Part shown: piece after piece, positions 26,760 to 36,535 of the stretch
Numbering within the stretch: position 1 is the stretch's first letter
Layout: each line of letters opens with the position of its first letter
Assembly (NCBI GenBank): GCA_947178215.1
Contig: CAMWXJ010000016.1
Span: 1-62,505 of the forward strand
Direction of reading: 5' to 3'
From: an uncultured Porphyromonadaceae bacterium
Lineage (GTDB): Bacteria; Bacteroidota; Bacteroidia; Bacteroidales; Muribaculaceae
Length of the DNA stretch: 62,505 bases
The notes under the pieces: model-generated
Database searches by the model: none
Told to the model about the DNA's origin: nothing
The model's input: the letters and a program-made list of their open reading frames with translations, nothing else
Program-made: the position numbers and the translations under genes

Positions 26760-28529
26760 ATGAAACTCAAGAATATATTCGCAATCGCACTGACCGGATT
26801 CGCTCTGAGTGCATGCAGCGACGACTTCCTCGAAAACAAGCCCCAGGGCTCACTCTCTGACGGCAATATGAACGATCCCTCAGCAGTAGATCTCCTTGTC
26901 AATGGAGCATATGCCACATTCGGATGCCGCTACGCTGACTCTAATGATCCGCATCTCTTTCCGGTGACCAACTGGAGCTACGGCGAAGTCCGCGCCGACA
27001 ATGCCTATAAAGGCGGAGGCGGCGAAACCGACCTCTGGGAGATCCACGACATGGAAACCTCCCGCATCCAGCCCAACAATGGTTTCCTCGACAGAAAGTG
27101 GTTCAATGTCTACTGCGGAATATCGCGCTGCAACTCTGCCATCCGCGCCCTCCGCAAAGTGGACGAATCGCAGAACAAGGACAAGGCCACACGTATAGCC
27201 GAAGTCCGCGTGATACGCGACCACTGGTATTTCGAGCTGGTACGTCTCTTCAACCGCATCCCCTATATGGACATCGACCTGCCTGAAAATGACTACGCTT
27301 CGGTGCGCAACGATGAATTCACCCGCGAGGAACACCTCGACCGCATAGCCAATGACCTGCTCGAAGCTGCCGATGACCTCCCTGACAGCCAGAGCGAGAT
27401 CGGCCGCATCAACCGCCGCATAGCGCTTGCATATGCAGCAAAAGTGAAACTCTACCAGGCCTACGAACAGGATCCGCAGACCAACGCTGTAATCGGCATC
27501 AACCGAACACTGATGCAGGAAGTGGTGGATCTGATTAACGGAATCCAGGGCTATGACCTGCTCGCTGATTTTCAGCAACTCGACTTGCTTGAATATGAAA
27601 ACGGACCGGAATCGGTGTTTGCAATCCAGTTCTCGAAAGACGACGGTTCGAGTGGAGTAGGCCGCATCAACTGGAGCATGCTTCTTAACTCAATGACCGG
27701 CCCCGGTTGCCCCTGGCAGGGCGACGGATTCTTCCTCCCTTCGCAGGATCTCATCAACGCCTATCAGACAGATGCCGATGGCCTGCCGGTGTTTGACTAC
27801 CAAGACCGTCCCGACTACGGCAAAGTAGTATTTGACAGCAACGGCGGCTATTCGCTGGGCAACACCGACGGCAACGTAGACCCACGTCTGGACTTCATCA
27901 CAGGCCGTCCGACCATCCGCTACAAGACATTCGAGGATAGAGCCTGTGGTCTGTGGGTGCGCAACAGCGATGTCTACGGCTACAACAACACCAAGCGTTT
28001 CTGGCTCTCGCCTGAATCCAAAGATGCCGAACAGGGCTGGCCCTGGGGAGCCTCGGCTCTCAACTGGCAGATCATCCGTTATGCCGACCTGCTGCTCTAT
28101 AAGGCAGAGGCTCTCATAGAGCTGGGAGGTAGCGGTCTTGAAGAGGCTCGCACACTTATCAACAGAGTACGCGCCCGCGCCATGAACAGTTCATATGTCA
28201 AAGACTTCAATGATCCCTCGAAAGATGCCGCCAACTATAAGATAGGTCTCTATCCCGCCGCCGGCTGGACTCAGGACTATGCTCGCCAGGCTCTCCGCAC
28301 CGAAATGCGCCTGGAGAAGGCGATGGAAGGTGAACGCTTCTTCGACCTCGTGCGCTGGGGTATAGCAAAAGAAACAATGAACAATTTCTTCGCTGCAGAA
28401 AAAGACAACCGCATATATTACCAGAACGTGTCGTTCGAGACCGGCGAAGAGTACTTCCCTATCCCGGTGGCACAGTATAATTTCTCAGGCGGTATTTATG
28501 TCCAGAATCCGGGCTACCCGGCATTCTAA
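26760..28529 (+). CDS. SusD-like surface glycan-binding lipoprotein
   Basis: A 589-residue RagB/SusD family protein that caps the SusC barrel and captures the glycan. It has a lipoprotein signal with Cys19 in the ALSACSDD lipobox, the SusD-type start FLENKPQGSLSDGN, TPR-like helices, and the conserved C-terminal RTEMRLEKAMEGERFFDLVRWG stretch. It is the last gene of the pair; a terminator lies 52 bases later. No separate surface binding lipoprotein or endo-acting enzyme follows. Confidence 0.95.
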   Translation: MKLKNIFAIALTGFALSACSDDFLENKPQGSLSDGNMNDPSAVDLLVNGAYATFGCRYADSNDPHLFPVTNWSYGEVRADNAYKGGGGETDLWEIHDMETSRIQPNNGFLDRKWFNVYCGISRCNSAIRALRKVDESQNKDKATRIAEVRVIRDHWYFELVRLFNRIPYMDIDLPENDYASVRNDEFTREEHLDRIANDLLEAADDLPDSQSEIGRINRRIALAYAAKVKLYQAYEQDPQTNAVIGINRTLMQEVVDLINGIQGYDLLADFQQLDLLEYENGPESVFAIQFSKDDGSSGVGRINWSMLLNSMTGPGCPWQGDGFFLPSQDLINAYQTDADGLPVFDYQDRPDYGKVVFDSNGGYSLGNTDGNVDPRLDFITGRPTIRYKTFEDRACGLWVRNSDVYGYNNTKRFWLSPESKDAEQGWPWGASALNWQIIRYADLLLYKAEALIELGGSGLEEARTLINRVRARAMNSSYVKDFNDPSKDAANYKIGLYPAAGWTQDYARQALRTEMRLEKAMEGERFFDLVRWGIAKETMNNFFAAEKDNRIYYQNVSFETGEEYFPIPVAQYNFSGGIYVQNPGYPAF

Positions 28530-28580
28530 ACCGGCTCATACAACATCTAAGGTAATAAAAGGATTTTTTAGTTGATTATG

Positions 28581-28613
28581 CAGGTGGAGAGTCTTAATGA
28601 CTCTCCACTGTTT
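28581..28613 (+). terminator. Intrinsic terminator after susD
   Basis: GTGGAGAGTC pairs perfectly with GACTCTCCAC around a TTAAT loop, followed by TGTTTATT. Confidence 0.8.
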
Positions 28614-28784
28614 ATTGAAGCGACACCAATGACTATGAAAGAAATAATAATGAAGCTCCTGTCGGAACAGTCACAACCACGTTTTTGTCAACGATTAGCG
28701 GGCAAAACACTGTTTTTTTGTTCACACCGCAATGAATCGGGTATTTTCATGGCTAATATTGCGGGAGTTGCGAAAAATATTTAT

Positions 28785-28792
28785 TAACTTTG
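28785..28792 (+). promoter_or_regulatory. -7 element for rpsA
   Basis: TAACTTTG, a full consensus match. No well-spaced TTTG is present; TTG at 28759-28761 would give a 23-bp spacer. Confidence 0.5.
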
Positions 28793-28891
28793 CAGCCGCA
28801 ATGGAGGAAGTGCTTGCTGCCTATGGCTCCGCCTCACGGTGTATGCTCGTGGCCCTTCAATGCTTAACTCTATTATTAACCAACTAATTAA

Positions 28892-30682
28892 ATGACTGAA
28901 GAATTAAAAAATTCTCCAATTGCGGACTTCGATTGGGACGCATATGAGAAGGGTGAAAACCTCGCCGGCAAATCACGCGAAGAGCTCACCAAGACTTACG
29001 ACGAATCACTCAACACCGTTAAGGACCGTGAAGTGATTGAGGGTACCGTTATCGCCCTCAACAAGCGCGAAGCCGTTGTTAACATCGGCTACAAGAGCGA
29101 CGGTATCATTCCCATCAACGAATTCCGCTACAACCCCGACCTCAAAGTTGGCGACAAGGTTGAAGTCTATGTCGAGAACCCCGAGGATAAGAAGGGTCAG
29201 CTCGTGCTTTCTCACCGCAAGGCTCGCGCAGCCAAATCGTGGGAGCGCATCAACCAGGCTCTTGAAAACAACGAAGTCATCAAGGGTCTCATCACATCGC
29301 GCACCAAGGGCGGCATGATTGTCGACGTGTTCGGTATTGAGGCTTTCCTCCCCGGCTCGCAGATTGACGTTCGCCCCATCCGCGACTACGACATCTTCGT
29401 GGGCAAGACCATGGAGTTCAAGGTCGTTAAGATTAATCAGGAATTCAAGAACGTGGTTGTCAGCCACAAGGCTCTCATCGAGGCTGAACTCGAACAGCAG
29501 CGTCGCGAGATTATCTCGAAGCTCGAAAAGGGTCAGGTGCTCGAAGGTACTGTCAAGAACATCACCAACTACGGTGTGTTCATCGACCTTGGCGGCGTAG
29601 ACGGCCTCATCCATATCACCGACCTTTCGTGGGGCCGCGTAAGCCATCCCAGCGAGGTTGTTCAGCTCGACCAGAAGCTCAATGTTGTTATCCTCGAATT
29701 CGACAACGAGAAGAAGCGTATCGCTCTCGGCCTCAAGCAGCTCATGCCCCATCCCTGGGACGCTCTCGATCCCGAGCTCAAAGTCGGCGACAAAGTACAC
29801 GGCCGCGTAGTAGTTATGGCTGAGTACGGCGCATTCGTAGAGGTTGCCCCCGGCGTTGAGGGTCTCATCCACGTTAGCGAAATGTCATGGAGCCAGCACC
29901 TCCGTTCGGCTCAGGACTTCATGAAGGTTGGCGACGAGGTTGACGCAGTCATCCTCACACTCGACCGCGAGGATCGCAAGATGAGCCTCGGCGTTAAGCA
30001 GCTCAAAAAGGATCCCTGGGAAGACATCGAAATCAAATATCCCGTTGGTTCACGCCACACCGCCAAGGTGCGCAACTTCACCAACTTCGGCGTATTCGTC
30101 GAGATTGAGGAAGGCGTTGATGGCCTCATCCATATCTCCGACCTCTCTTGGACCAAGAAGGTTAAGCACCCCAGCGAGTTCACTCAGATTGGTGCCGACA
30201 TCGAGGTTCAGGTTCTCGAAATCGACAAGGACAACCGTCGTCTTTCTCTCGGCCACAAGCAGCTCGAGGAGAACCCCTGGGATGTATTCGAGACCATCTT
30301 CACCGTTGGCTCAGTACACGAAGGCACCATCGTGGAGATGGTAGAAAAGGGCGCTGTCGTATCTCTCCCCTATGGTGTTGAAGGATTCGCTACTCCCAAG
30401 CACCTCGTTAAGGAAGACGGCTCGCAGGCTAAGGTTGACGAGAAGCTCAACTTCAAGGTTATCGAGTTCAACAAGGATTCCAAGCGAATCATCCTCAGCC
30501 ACTCGCGCATCTTCGAGGACGAATCGAAAGCAGAGCGCACCGAAGCCCGCAAGGCCCGCAAGGCTGCCGGCCAGAAGCGTCAGGCTGAAGAGACCGTTCT
30601 CGCTACTCCCGCCATTGAGAAGACCACACTCGGTGACCTCGCCGCTCTGGCCGCTCTCAAGGAAAAGCTCTCCGAGCAGTAA
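28892..30682 (+). CDS. rpsA: 30S ribosomal protein S1
   Basis: A 596-residue RNA-binding protein made of repeated S1 (OB-fold) domains that brings mRNA to the 30S subunit. Six S1 repeats are visible, each with a core like [41 protein letters not shown] or [21 protein letters not shown]. The last repeat is degenerate and the C-terminus is charged. S1 has extra importance in Bacteroidetes, where mRNAs rarely carry a Shine-Dalgarno sequence. It is monocistronic with its own terminator. Confidence 0.97.
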   Translation: [596 protein letters not shown]

Positions 30683-30723
30683 TCCGACGCGCTTCTGAGC
30701 GCACGGTTTTAGAATAAATCTTA

Positions 30724-30770
30724 TCAGGCCCGCGTCAAGGATAGCACTCCCTGCCGCGGGCTTGATTTTC
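30724..30770 (+). terminator. Intrinsic terminator after rpsA
   Basis: An 11-bp arm (30724-30734) pairs with 30755-30765 with a single G-U pair, followed by TTTTC and, a little later, TTTTTT. Confidence 0.8.
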
Positions 30771-30802
30771 CGATTTTTTATCAATAATTCATTTAATCTA
30801 TC

Positions 30803-32029
30803 ATGAGCCGACTGGTCGAAAAGAAATATCTTCTACCCTTTGTACTCATCACATCACTCTTTTTCATCTGGGGCTTTGCAAGAGCCGTGCTCGACGTGCT
30901 CAACAAGCATTTTCAGGACATTCTCTCAATCTCCATAGCCCAGTCGACCCTCATCCAGGCCGCCACTTATCTCGGCTATTTCCTCATGGCACTCCCTGCC
31001 GGCATTATTATCACCCGCCGCGGCTACCGATTTGGCGTGGTCATGGGACTGATTCTGTTCGGACTTGGCGCACTTCTCTTCATTCCAGGAGAGAGCACCA
31101 TGTCGTTTGCCATATTTCTCGTTGCGCTTTTCATCATAGGCTGCGGCCTTGTGATGCTGGAAACCTCGGCAAACCCATACGCCACTGAGCTTGGCGATAA
31201 AGCCACAGCAGCAAGCCGACTTAATCTCGCCCAGTCGTTCAACGGTCTCGGCTGTATCCTCGGCCCGGTGCTTGTCGGCGGCTTTCTTTTCTCCGAAGAA
31301 GGCAGTAGCGTTGCACTCCCATATACCATCATGGGCATACTCGTGCTCATTGTGGCGGTGATTTTCACCCGAGTAAAGCTACCCGAAATAACAGCACCTG
31401 AAAGCGGCGACACGCAGGATAACGCCTCTGACTCACGCATCTCGACAGGCAGCAGCATCAAAGCGCTCTGGCACACGCCGGGATTCAAATTCGGCGTGTT
31501 CACACTATTCTGCTACGAGATTGCCGAGATTTCAATCAACAGCCTGTTCATCAACTATGTCATCGCTGACGGCTGGATGTCAAAAGCCACCGCCTCGGCC
31601 GTTCTGTCGTTTGGCGCGCTCGGATTGTTCATGCTCGCCCGTATATTGGGCAGCTGGATAATGAGCCGCGTTGCCGCCCAGCGTGTGCTTCTTGTGTGCG
31701 GTGTCATGACTGTGATAGGTGCGCTCGCCGTGGCATCCGGGCTCGGCGTCGTGTCACGCATAGGTCTGTTCGCTTGCTATGCTTTCGAAGCCATTATGTT
31801 CCCCACCGTTTTTGCAATCACCGTCACGGGGGTAGCCAAGAGCGATATTAAGATTGCATCCTCGTTCCTGATGATGACGCCAATCGGCGGAGCCGTAGGC
31901 ACCATGCTCATGGGCTGGGTAGCTGATTTCGCTACAATCTCGGCTTCGTTTATTGTCCCGGCACTCGGCTATCTGTTCGTATTGATATATGCGTGGGCAG
32001 CCACCCGCAAGCTTGCCAGAAAAATCTGA
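30803..32029 (+). CDS. MFS sugar permease, FucP-like
   Basis: A 408-residue protein with about twelve membrane segments. The N-terminal LLPFVLITSLFFIWGFARAVLDVLNKHFQ stretch is typical of the FucP (fucose/glucose/galactose) group, as is ETSANPYATELG in the middle. It is followed after nine bases by a PfkB kinase, suggesting import and phosphorylation of one carbohydrate. The sugar is unknown. It differs clearly from the permease of the fructan operon and is separated from that locus by rpsA, so I do not assign it to fructan use. Confidence 0.88.
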   Translation: MSRLVEKKYLLPFVLITSLFFIWGFARAVLDVLNKHFQDILSISIAQSTLIQAATYLGYFLMALPAGIIITRRGYRFGVVMGLILFGLGALLFIPGESTMSFAIFLVALFIIGCGLVMLETSANPYATELGDKATAASRLNLAQSFNGLGCILGPVLVGGFLFSEEGSSVALPYTIMGILVLIVAVIFTRVKLPEITAPESGDTQDNASDSRISTGSSIKALWHTPGFKFGVFTLFCYEIAEISINSLFINYVIADGWMSKATASAVLSFGALGLFMLARILGSWIMSRVAAQRVLLVCGVMTVIGALAVASGLGVVSRIGLFACYAFEAIMFPTVFAITVTGVAKSDIKIASSFLMMTPIGGAVGTMLMGWVADFATISASFIVPALGYLFVLIYAWAATRKLARKI

Positions 32030-32038
32030 TATATATAT

Positions 32039-32944
32039 ATGACAACTCAACATAACACTCCGGCCGAGATATGTTGCATCGGCCATATCACTCACGATAA
32101 AGTCATTACTCCGAGCTTCGAGGCTGAGATGCCCGGCGGCACGGCGTGGTACTTCGCCAAGGCATTGAAGTCGTTTAACATGCCCGGCTTCAAGGTTGTC
32201 ACCTGCATAGGCGACAGCGAGACAGCCGCCGTCGACGAGCTGCGTGCTGACGGGATAGATGTCAGCGTCATCCACTCGCCTTCATCCATAATCTTCGAGA
32301 ACAAGTATGGCGAGAACATGAACGAGCGCACTCAGCGCGTGCTGGCCAAGGCTCTCCCATTCACAACCTCAAATCTCGCCGACATCCACGCCAAAATTTA
32401 TCATCTCGGCACACTTATGGCCGATGACTTCGACCTTGACGTGATACGTATGCTGGCATCGCGCGGCCGTGTGTCGGTCGACATACAGGGCTACCTTCGC
32501 AAAGTTGTCGGTGAGGATGTCGTCGCCGTCGACTACGACCTCAAACGCGAGGCCATGCCCTACATCTCCATTCTTAAAGCCAACGAACGCGAAATGGAAG
32601 TGCTTACCGGCACCTCCGACCCCTACGAAGCAGCACGTATTCTCGCCGAATGGGGTTGCCCGGAGGTGACTCTCACCCTCGGCGACCGAGGATCGCTCAT
32701 CTACGCCGGCGGCGAGTTCTACGAAATTCCCGCCATACCCACCGACAGTCTCGTCGATGCCACAGGTTGCGGCGACACCTATTCGGCCGGCTATCTCTAC
32801 GCCCGCAGCAACGGTGCATCATACACCGACGCCGGCATGTTTGCCGCCGCCATGTGTACTATCAAGCTTGGTCGAAAGGGGCCGTTCGAGGGCACTCTCA
32901 ACGACGTAAAGATGCTTCTGAGACACAACGTCGCAATGTGCTGA
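32039..32944 (+). CDS. PfkB-family carbohydrate or nucleoside kinase
   Basis: A 301-residue ribokinase-fold protein with GGTAWYFAKALKSF near the N-terminus (substrate side) and the catalytic DATGCGDTYSAGYLYA motif (about residues 241-256), whose Asp is the expected base. The substrate cannot be read from sequence; it is likely the sugar brought in by the adjacent permease. The start is preceded by an ATATATATAT tract. No terminator was seen before the DUF4136 gene. Confidence 0.88.
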   Translation: MTTQHNTPAEICCIGHITHDKVITPSFEAEMPGGTAWYFAKALKSFNMPGFKVVTCIGDSETAAVDELRADGIDVSVIHSPSSIIFENKYGENMNERTQRVLAKALPFTTSNLADIHAKIYHLGTLMADDFDLDVIRMLASRGRVSVDIQGYLRKVVGEDVVAVDYDLKREAMPYISILKANEREMEVLTGTSDPYEAARILAEWGCPEVTLTLGDRGSLIYAGGEFYEIPAIPTDSLVDATGCGDTYSAGYLYARSNGASYTDAGMFAAAMCTIKLGRKGPFEGTLNDVKMLLRHNVAMC

Positions 32945-33031
32945 CTTTCCGGTTCCACAAAAACTTTCGCGTCGCAGTATGCGTTTATATTTCAGGTCGG
33001 GTCATAACATCCCCCGGCCTGAATCTGCATT

Positions 33032-33655
33032 ATGCGCATCCAACGCTTCATTGCTCCCCTACTGCTTCTGATGGCGACAGTCACCGGATGCTCGACATAT
33101 TCACTCGTATCGAGTGAGGTCTACGATGGCGCCGACCTGCGTGCCTACTCCACCTACCGCATCGTCACTCCCGCCGACAACGACTCGGTGAAGCTGCCGC
33201 CAGGCATGGCCATGGCCGACTATTACTGCATCGCGTCGGCCATAAGCGACCAGATGGCCGTACGCGGATACAACCAAAGTCCCACAGCGCCGCTGCTTAT
33301 CAACATAGGCATGGTGATACACCACGGCATAGTGACCGAGCCACTGATACTCCCTATCAACTATTACCCCGGTCCTCCGCCCCCACCGGTTCCCGGCTAC
33401 GGCCCCTGGTGGATGTATCCACGCCAGGCATACTGGGGCCCGGCATATTACAACACCGGCTATCAGGTCGTGGCAGGTACATATCGTGAAGGCATACTTA
33501 TGATGGACATCATAGACACAGTGACAAGGAAGCCCGTCTATTCCTCGTCAGTCGCGGCAATCATGAACAATGGCGCATACGCCGACCAGAAAGGCATCAA
33601 CCAGGCCGTCAGCACTCTGTTCTCACAATTCCCGGTAAAGCCTAAAAAACAATAG
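33032..33655 (+). CDS. DUF4136-type lipoprotein
   Basis: A 207-residue lipoprotein: hydrophobic signal and lipobox VTGCST with the modified Cys20. The body begins with the AYSTYRIVTPAD pattern and has paired strands ending in FSQFPVKP, as in DUF4136. A Pro/Gly/Tyr/Trp-rich loop (PGPPPPPVPGYGPWWMYP, near 110-130) is an unusual insertion. Function unknown; an outer-membrane-facing location is inferred. The alpha/beta hydrolase follows 21 bases later. Confidence 0.8.
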   Translation: MRIQRFIAPLLLLMATVTGCSTYSLVSSEVYDGADLRAYSTYRIVTPADNDSVKLPPGMAMADYYCIASAISDQMAVRGYNQSPTAPLLINIGMVIHHGIVTEPLILPINYYPGPPPPPVPGYGPWWMYPRQAYWGPAYYNTGYQVVAGTYREGILMMDIIDTVTRKPVYSSSVAAIMNNGAYADQKGINQAVSTLFSQFPVKPKKQ

Positions 33656-33676
33656 TGAAGCAACATCATAACCGAA

Positions 33677-34753
33677 ATGGAATCATTTAATCTGCTTCGT
33701 AAAATCATAACGTCCGTCGTTGCCCCTATCGGTGCAGCGACGGCTCTTTATGCCCATTCGCCATGGGTGCCCGACACCGTTGCCCTCGGACCGACTTTCG
33801 AGAATCTCACCATTCCGCTACCGTCGGATCACAACACACCATGCACAATTATACGCGCCACAAGAGACGCCGACAGTCGCCATGCAGCAGGAGTGCTTTA
33901 CATCCACGGCTTCAACGATTATTTCTTTCAGGCCGAGATGGCCGACAGCTTCGCCAACCACGGCATAGCGTTCTATGCCGTCGACCTCCAACGCTATGGC
34001 CGCTCGCTGCGGCCCGGGCAGATGCATTGCGACTGCCGTCACGGCCTTGACGAATACTTCCCGGCCATTGATACGGCACTCTCGGTGATGCAGCAGTCGG
34101 GGGTAAAGGTCATCACTCTAATGGGACATTCCACCGGTGGACTGATTGCCTCGTATTATATGGCGAAGAACCCTGGTTCCCCTGTGGCAAACCTTGTGCT
34201 CAACTCCCCCTTCCTTGCCTGGAATCTTGGAAAACTCAACCGCCTCATGCCAATTGTCAGCGCTCTCGGCGCAATAGCACCCGGACTCAAATTCAGTCAA
34301 GGCGAGAGCGACGCCTACGCGTATTCGTTGCTCGCCTCGCATCACGGCCGCTGGAAATACAATGAGAGCTGGAAGCTGGTACACTCGCCCGATGTCACGG
34401 CGGGGTGGCTTCGCTCCATAACGCGCGCCCAGAACTATCTAAAAAACCATCCGGGCTGCATCAAGGTGCCGACACTGCTCATGACTTCCCAGCGCGCCTT
34501 TTACGGCTCACAGTGGGAACCGGCGGCCGATTCGGCCGATGCCGTACTTAACCCGCCCGAACTGCGCAAAATCGGCATCACACTGGCATCCGACGGAGTG
34601 ACAAACGTGGTAGTCAACGGTGGATTACACGACCTCATGCTCTCACGGCCGGCCGTCACACGCCCCCTCTACCGCTTTCTTTTCAGCTGGATAAAAGAGC
34701 AGGACATTTCATTTGTTAAAAACGGTTTCAAAAATGTTAATGGCAAGCCCTAA
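33677..34753 (+). CDS. Alpha/beta hydrolase (serine aminopeptidase S33-like), exported
   Basis: A 358-residue protein with a short N-terminal hydrophobic signal ending near LYAHS. The fold marks are HGFND (oxyanion turn), the nucleophile elbow LMGHSTGGLIASYY, and a likely catalytic histidine in NGGLHDLMLS close to the C-terminus. It looks like a monoacylglycerol-lipase or S33 type hydrolase. The substrate is unknown. It probably shares a transcript with the DUF4136 lipoprotein. Confidence 0.85.
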   Translation: MESFNLLRKIITSVVAPIGAATALYAHSPWVPDTVALGPTFENLTIPLPSDHNTPCTIIRATRDADSRHAAGVLYIHGFNDYFFQAEMADSFANHGIAFYAVDLQRYGRSLRPGQMHCDCRHGLDEYFPAIDTALSVMQQSGVKVITLMGHSTGGLIASYYMAKNPGSPVANLVLNSPFLAWNLGKLNRLMPIVSALGAIAPGLKFSQGESDAYAYSLLASHHGRWKYNESWKLVHSPDVTAGWLRSITRAQNYLKNHPGCIKVPTLLMTSQRAFYGSQWEPAADSADAVLNPPELRKIGITLASDGVTNVVVNGGLHDLMLSRPAVTRPLYRFLFSWIKEQDISFVKNGFKNVNGKP

Positions 34754-34870
34754 ACGAACCAACAAGTATTCTGAGCCGTTTCACATATGTCATCAGAACT
34801 GACACAGGGCGCTCCTCCCGACAGTCAGTCACCCCGCAACCAAATCCTCCACTAAGCCATCTTAATCAAT

Positions 34871-35446
34871 ATGGAATACACTCAGCCCCAGCTCCCCTAC
34901 GACAACGATGCCCTTGAACCGGCAATCTCGGCACGCACTGTCGACTTCCACTACGGACGCCACGAAAAGGCTTATATCGACAATCTCAACCGCCTCATAA
35001 AAGATACAATCTATGCCGACATGCCCCTTGAAGAGATTATCCGTCAGGCCGACGGTCCGCTCTTCAACAACGCATCACAGGCCTGGAACCATATCTTCTA
35101 CTTCTTCACCTTCTCGCCCGACGGCGGAGGCGAACCCGCAGGCGACCTGCGACGTGCCATTGATCGCGACTTCGGTTCGTTTGACGACTTTAAGCGCAAG
35201 ATGGTCGAGGCCGGCACAGCCCTCTTCGGTTCGGGCTGGGTGTGGCTGTCGAAGGACGATAACGGCAAGCTCTTTATCACTCAGGGCCGCAATGCCGAGA
35301 ATCCGCTGCGTGACGGGCTTATCCCATTGCTCACTTTCGACGTTTGGGAGCACGCCTACTATCTCGACTTCCAGAACCGACGCGCTGACGCGCTCAACGC
35401 CTTATGGAGCATTATAGACTGGGACGTCGTTGAGAGCAGATATTGA
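34871..35446 (+). CDS. sodB: Superoxide dismutase, Fe/Mn family
   Basis: It converts superoxide to oxygen and peroxide in the cytoplasm. The 191-residue protein keeps all four metal ligands: His27 (VDFHYGRHEKAY), His74 (QAWNHIFYF), Asp157 and His161 (FDVWEHAYYLDF). The GSGWVWLS segment is also conserved. Iron versus manganese use cannot be settled from sequence; Bacteroides enzymes can use either. It is monocistronic with a terminator at 35510. Confidence 0.96.
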   Translation: MEYTQPQLPYDNDALEPAISARTVDFHYGRHEKAYIDNLNRLIKDTIYADMPLEEIIRQADGPLFNNASQAWNHIFYFFTFSPDGGGEPAGDLRRAIDRDFGSFDDFKRKMVEAGTALFGSGWVWLSKDDNGKLFITQGRNAENPLRDGLIPLLTFDVWEHAYYLDFQNRRADALNALWSIIDWDVVESRY

Positions 35447-35509
35447 ACATATATTATAAAACTTCTACGCATAAGCAAGTCAACTGAATAAGCATAATGT
35501 GATGAATGG

Positions 35510-35545
35510 AGAGAGAGGCAGCCGTGAGGCCCCCTCTCTTTTTTC
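35510..35545 (+). terminator. Intrinsic terminator after sodB
   Basis: AGAGAGG pairs with CCTCTCT across a GC-rich loop and is followed by TTTTTT. Confidence 0.75.
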
Positions 35546-35685
35546 GTAAAAAGAACGTTGCTTACGAACAATCCGCGGGCCTCTGTTGTTGTAACGCCAT
35601 AAGGGTAAAATCGACCTTACCCTCTGATAAAGCTTACTTCCGATACTAAATCAACCGGCAAAATCCAACCACAATATACACTGCG

Positions 35686-36435
35686 ATGAAAACAGTCAGC
35701 CAGACCTTACTTGAACGTCGTTCAGTTCGTCGCTACGAGCGTGAGACTATCGACGACTCCACCATGGAGTTCATCTATCAGGCGATCCGAAACACGCCTA
35801 CGAGTTATAACGGACAGCAGTTCTCTGTTATTGACATTACCGACCAGGAGCTGAAAGAGCAGCTCTATCAGCTCATAGGCCAGAAACAGATAAAAACCTG
35901 CAACCACTTCATGCTCTTCCTGGCCGACTTTCATAAGATTGCGATTGCGTCGCACGCGAAAGGTATCGACATGCCGGCATTTACCGATACTGCCGACGGA
36001 GTGATAGTGGGCGTAGTCGACGCCACGCTGGCGATGCTCAACGCGCTCACCGCAGCCGAAGCGTCAGGTCTTGGCACATGCTGCATAGGCTATGCTCGCA
36101 CGGCGGCTCCCGAATCGGTAGCAAAGCTACTCAACCTGCCACCACTAACATTTGTGGTATGCGGACTGGCGATAGGCGTGCCCCGCGAGCTCCCCGACCT
36201 CAAACCCAAGCAACCTGAAAGGCTCGTAATTCACCGCGACCGCTATTCATCCGACGACGAGCTGCTCCCCCAGCTTGCCGCCTACGACGACACCATCACT
36301 GAATACAACGCCACCCGCTCAGGCACCCGCACTGACAACGACTGGGTAAGTCATATCGTCGACTATTACCGCGAAGCCATGAGTTACAGAATACTCAATG
36401 CACTGCGTCGACAGGGTTTCGACATACGCTCGTAA
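35686..36435 (+). CDS. Nitroreductase-family flavin oxidoreductase (NfsA-like)
   Basis: A 249-residue FMN-dependent oxidoreductase. It has the N-terminal ERRSVRRYERETID arginine-rich FMN phosphate contact, the TPTSYNGQQFSVID segment and the GLGTCCIGYAR stretch. A C-terminal arm (about 200-249) resembles the longer NfsA/FRP type, which uses NADPH. The physiological substrate is unknown. A 7-bp inverted repeat (AGGGTAA/TTACCCT, 35602-35623) in its leader region might be a regulatory site. A terminator follows at once. Confidence 0.9.
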   Translation: MKTVSQTLLERRSVRRYERETIDDSTMEFIYQAIRNTPTSYNGQQFSVIDITDQELKEQLYQLIGQKQIKTCNHFMLFLADFHKIAIASHAKGIDMPAFTDTADGVIVGVVDATLAMLNALTAAEASGLGTCCIGYARTAAPESVAKLLNLPPLTFVVCGLAIGVPRELPDLKPKQPERLVIHRDRYSSDDELLPQLAAYDDTITEYNATRSGTRTDNDWVSHIVDYYREAMSYRILNALRRQGFDIRS

Positions 36436-36459
36436 TACTCCCGACCCGTCACTCCATAG

Positions 36460-36494
36460 CCGCTCCCTGCTTCTGTTCAGGGGGCGGTTTTTTT
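36460..36494 (+). terminator. Intrinsic terminator after the nitroreductase
   Basis: CCGCTCCCTG pairs with CAGGGGGCGG (one G-U) and is followed by TTTTTTT. Confidence 0.85.
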
Positions 36495-36535
36495 ATATTT
36501 TCGGCCAAGCATGGCCCAATCCCGCAGAAAATGAT

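Larger units (their letters stand above)
28530..28891 (+). other. Intergenic region between susD and rpsA
   Basis: This 362-base gap holds the susD terminator, a -7 element at 28785 and a leader of about 95 bases before rpsA. An open frame of 71 codons crosses the terminator hairpin and shows no coding character. The leader may carry autoregulatory structure for S1; I saw no clear fold by eye. Confidence 0.5.

Noticed and set aside
28572-28787. Possible 71-residue gene between susD and rpsA
   Set aside because: It begins inside the susD terminator and covers the rpsA promoter region; composition is not coding-like.
30803-32944. Idea that the second permease-kinase pair belongs to the fructan locus
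   Set aside because: rpsA and two terminators separate them, the 17-bp operator motif is absent, and the fructan operon already has its own permease and kinase.
35602-35623. 7-bp inverted repeat AGGGTAA/TTACCCT before the nitroreductase
   Set aside because: Too short to be told from chance without comparison to relatives; mentioned only in the gene entry.
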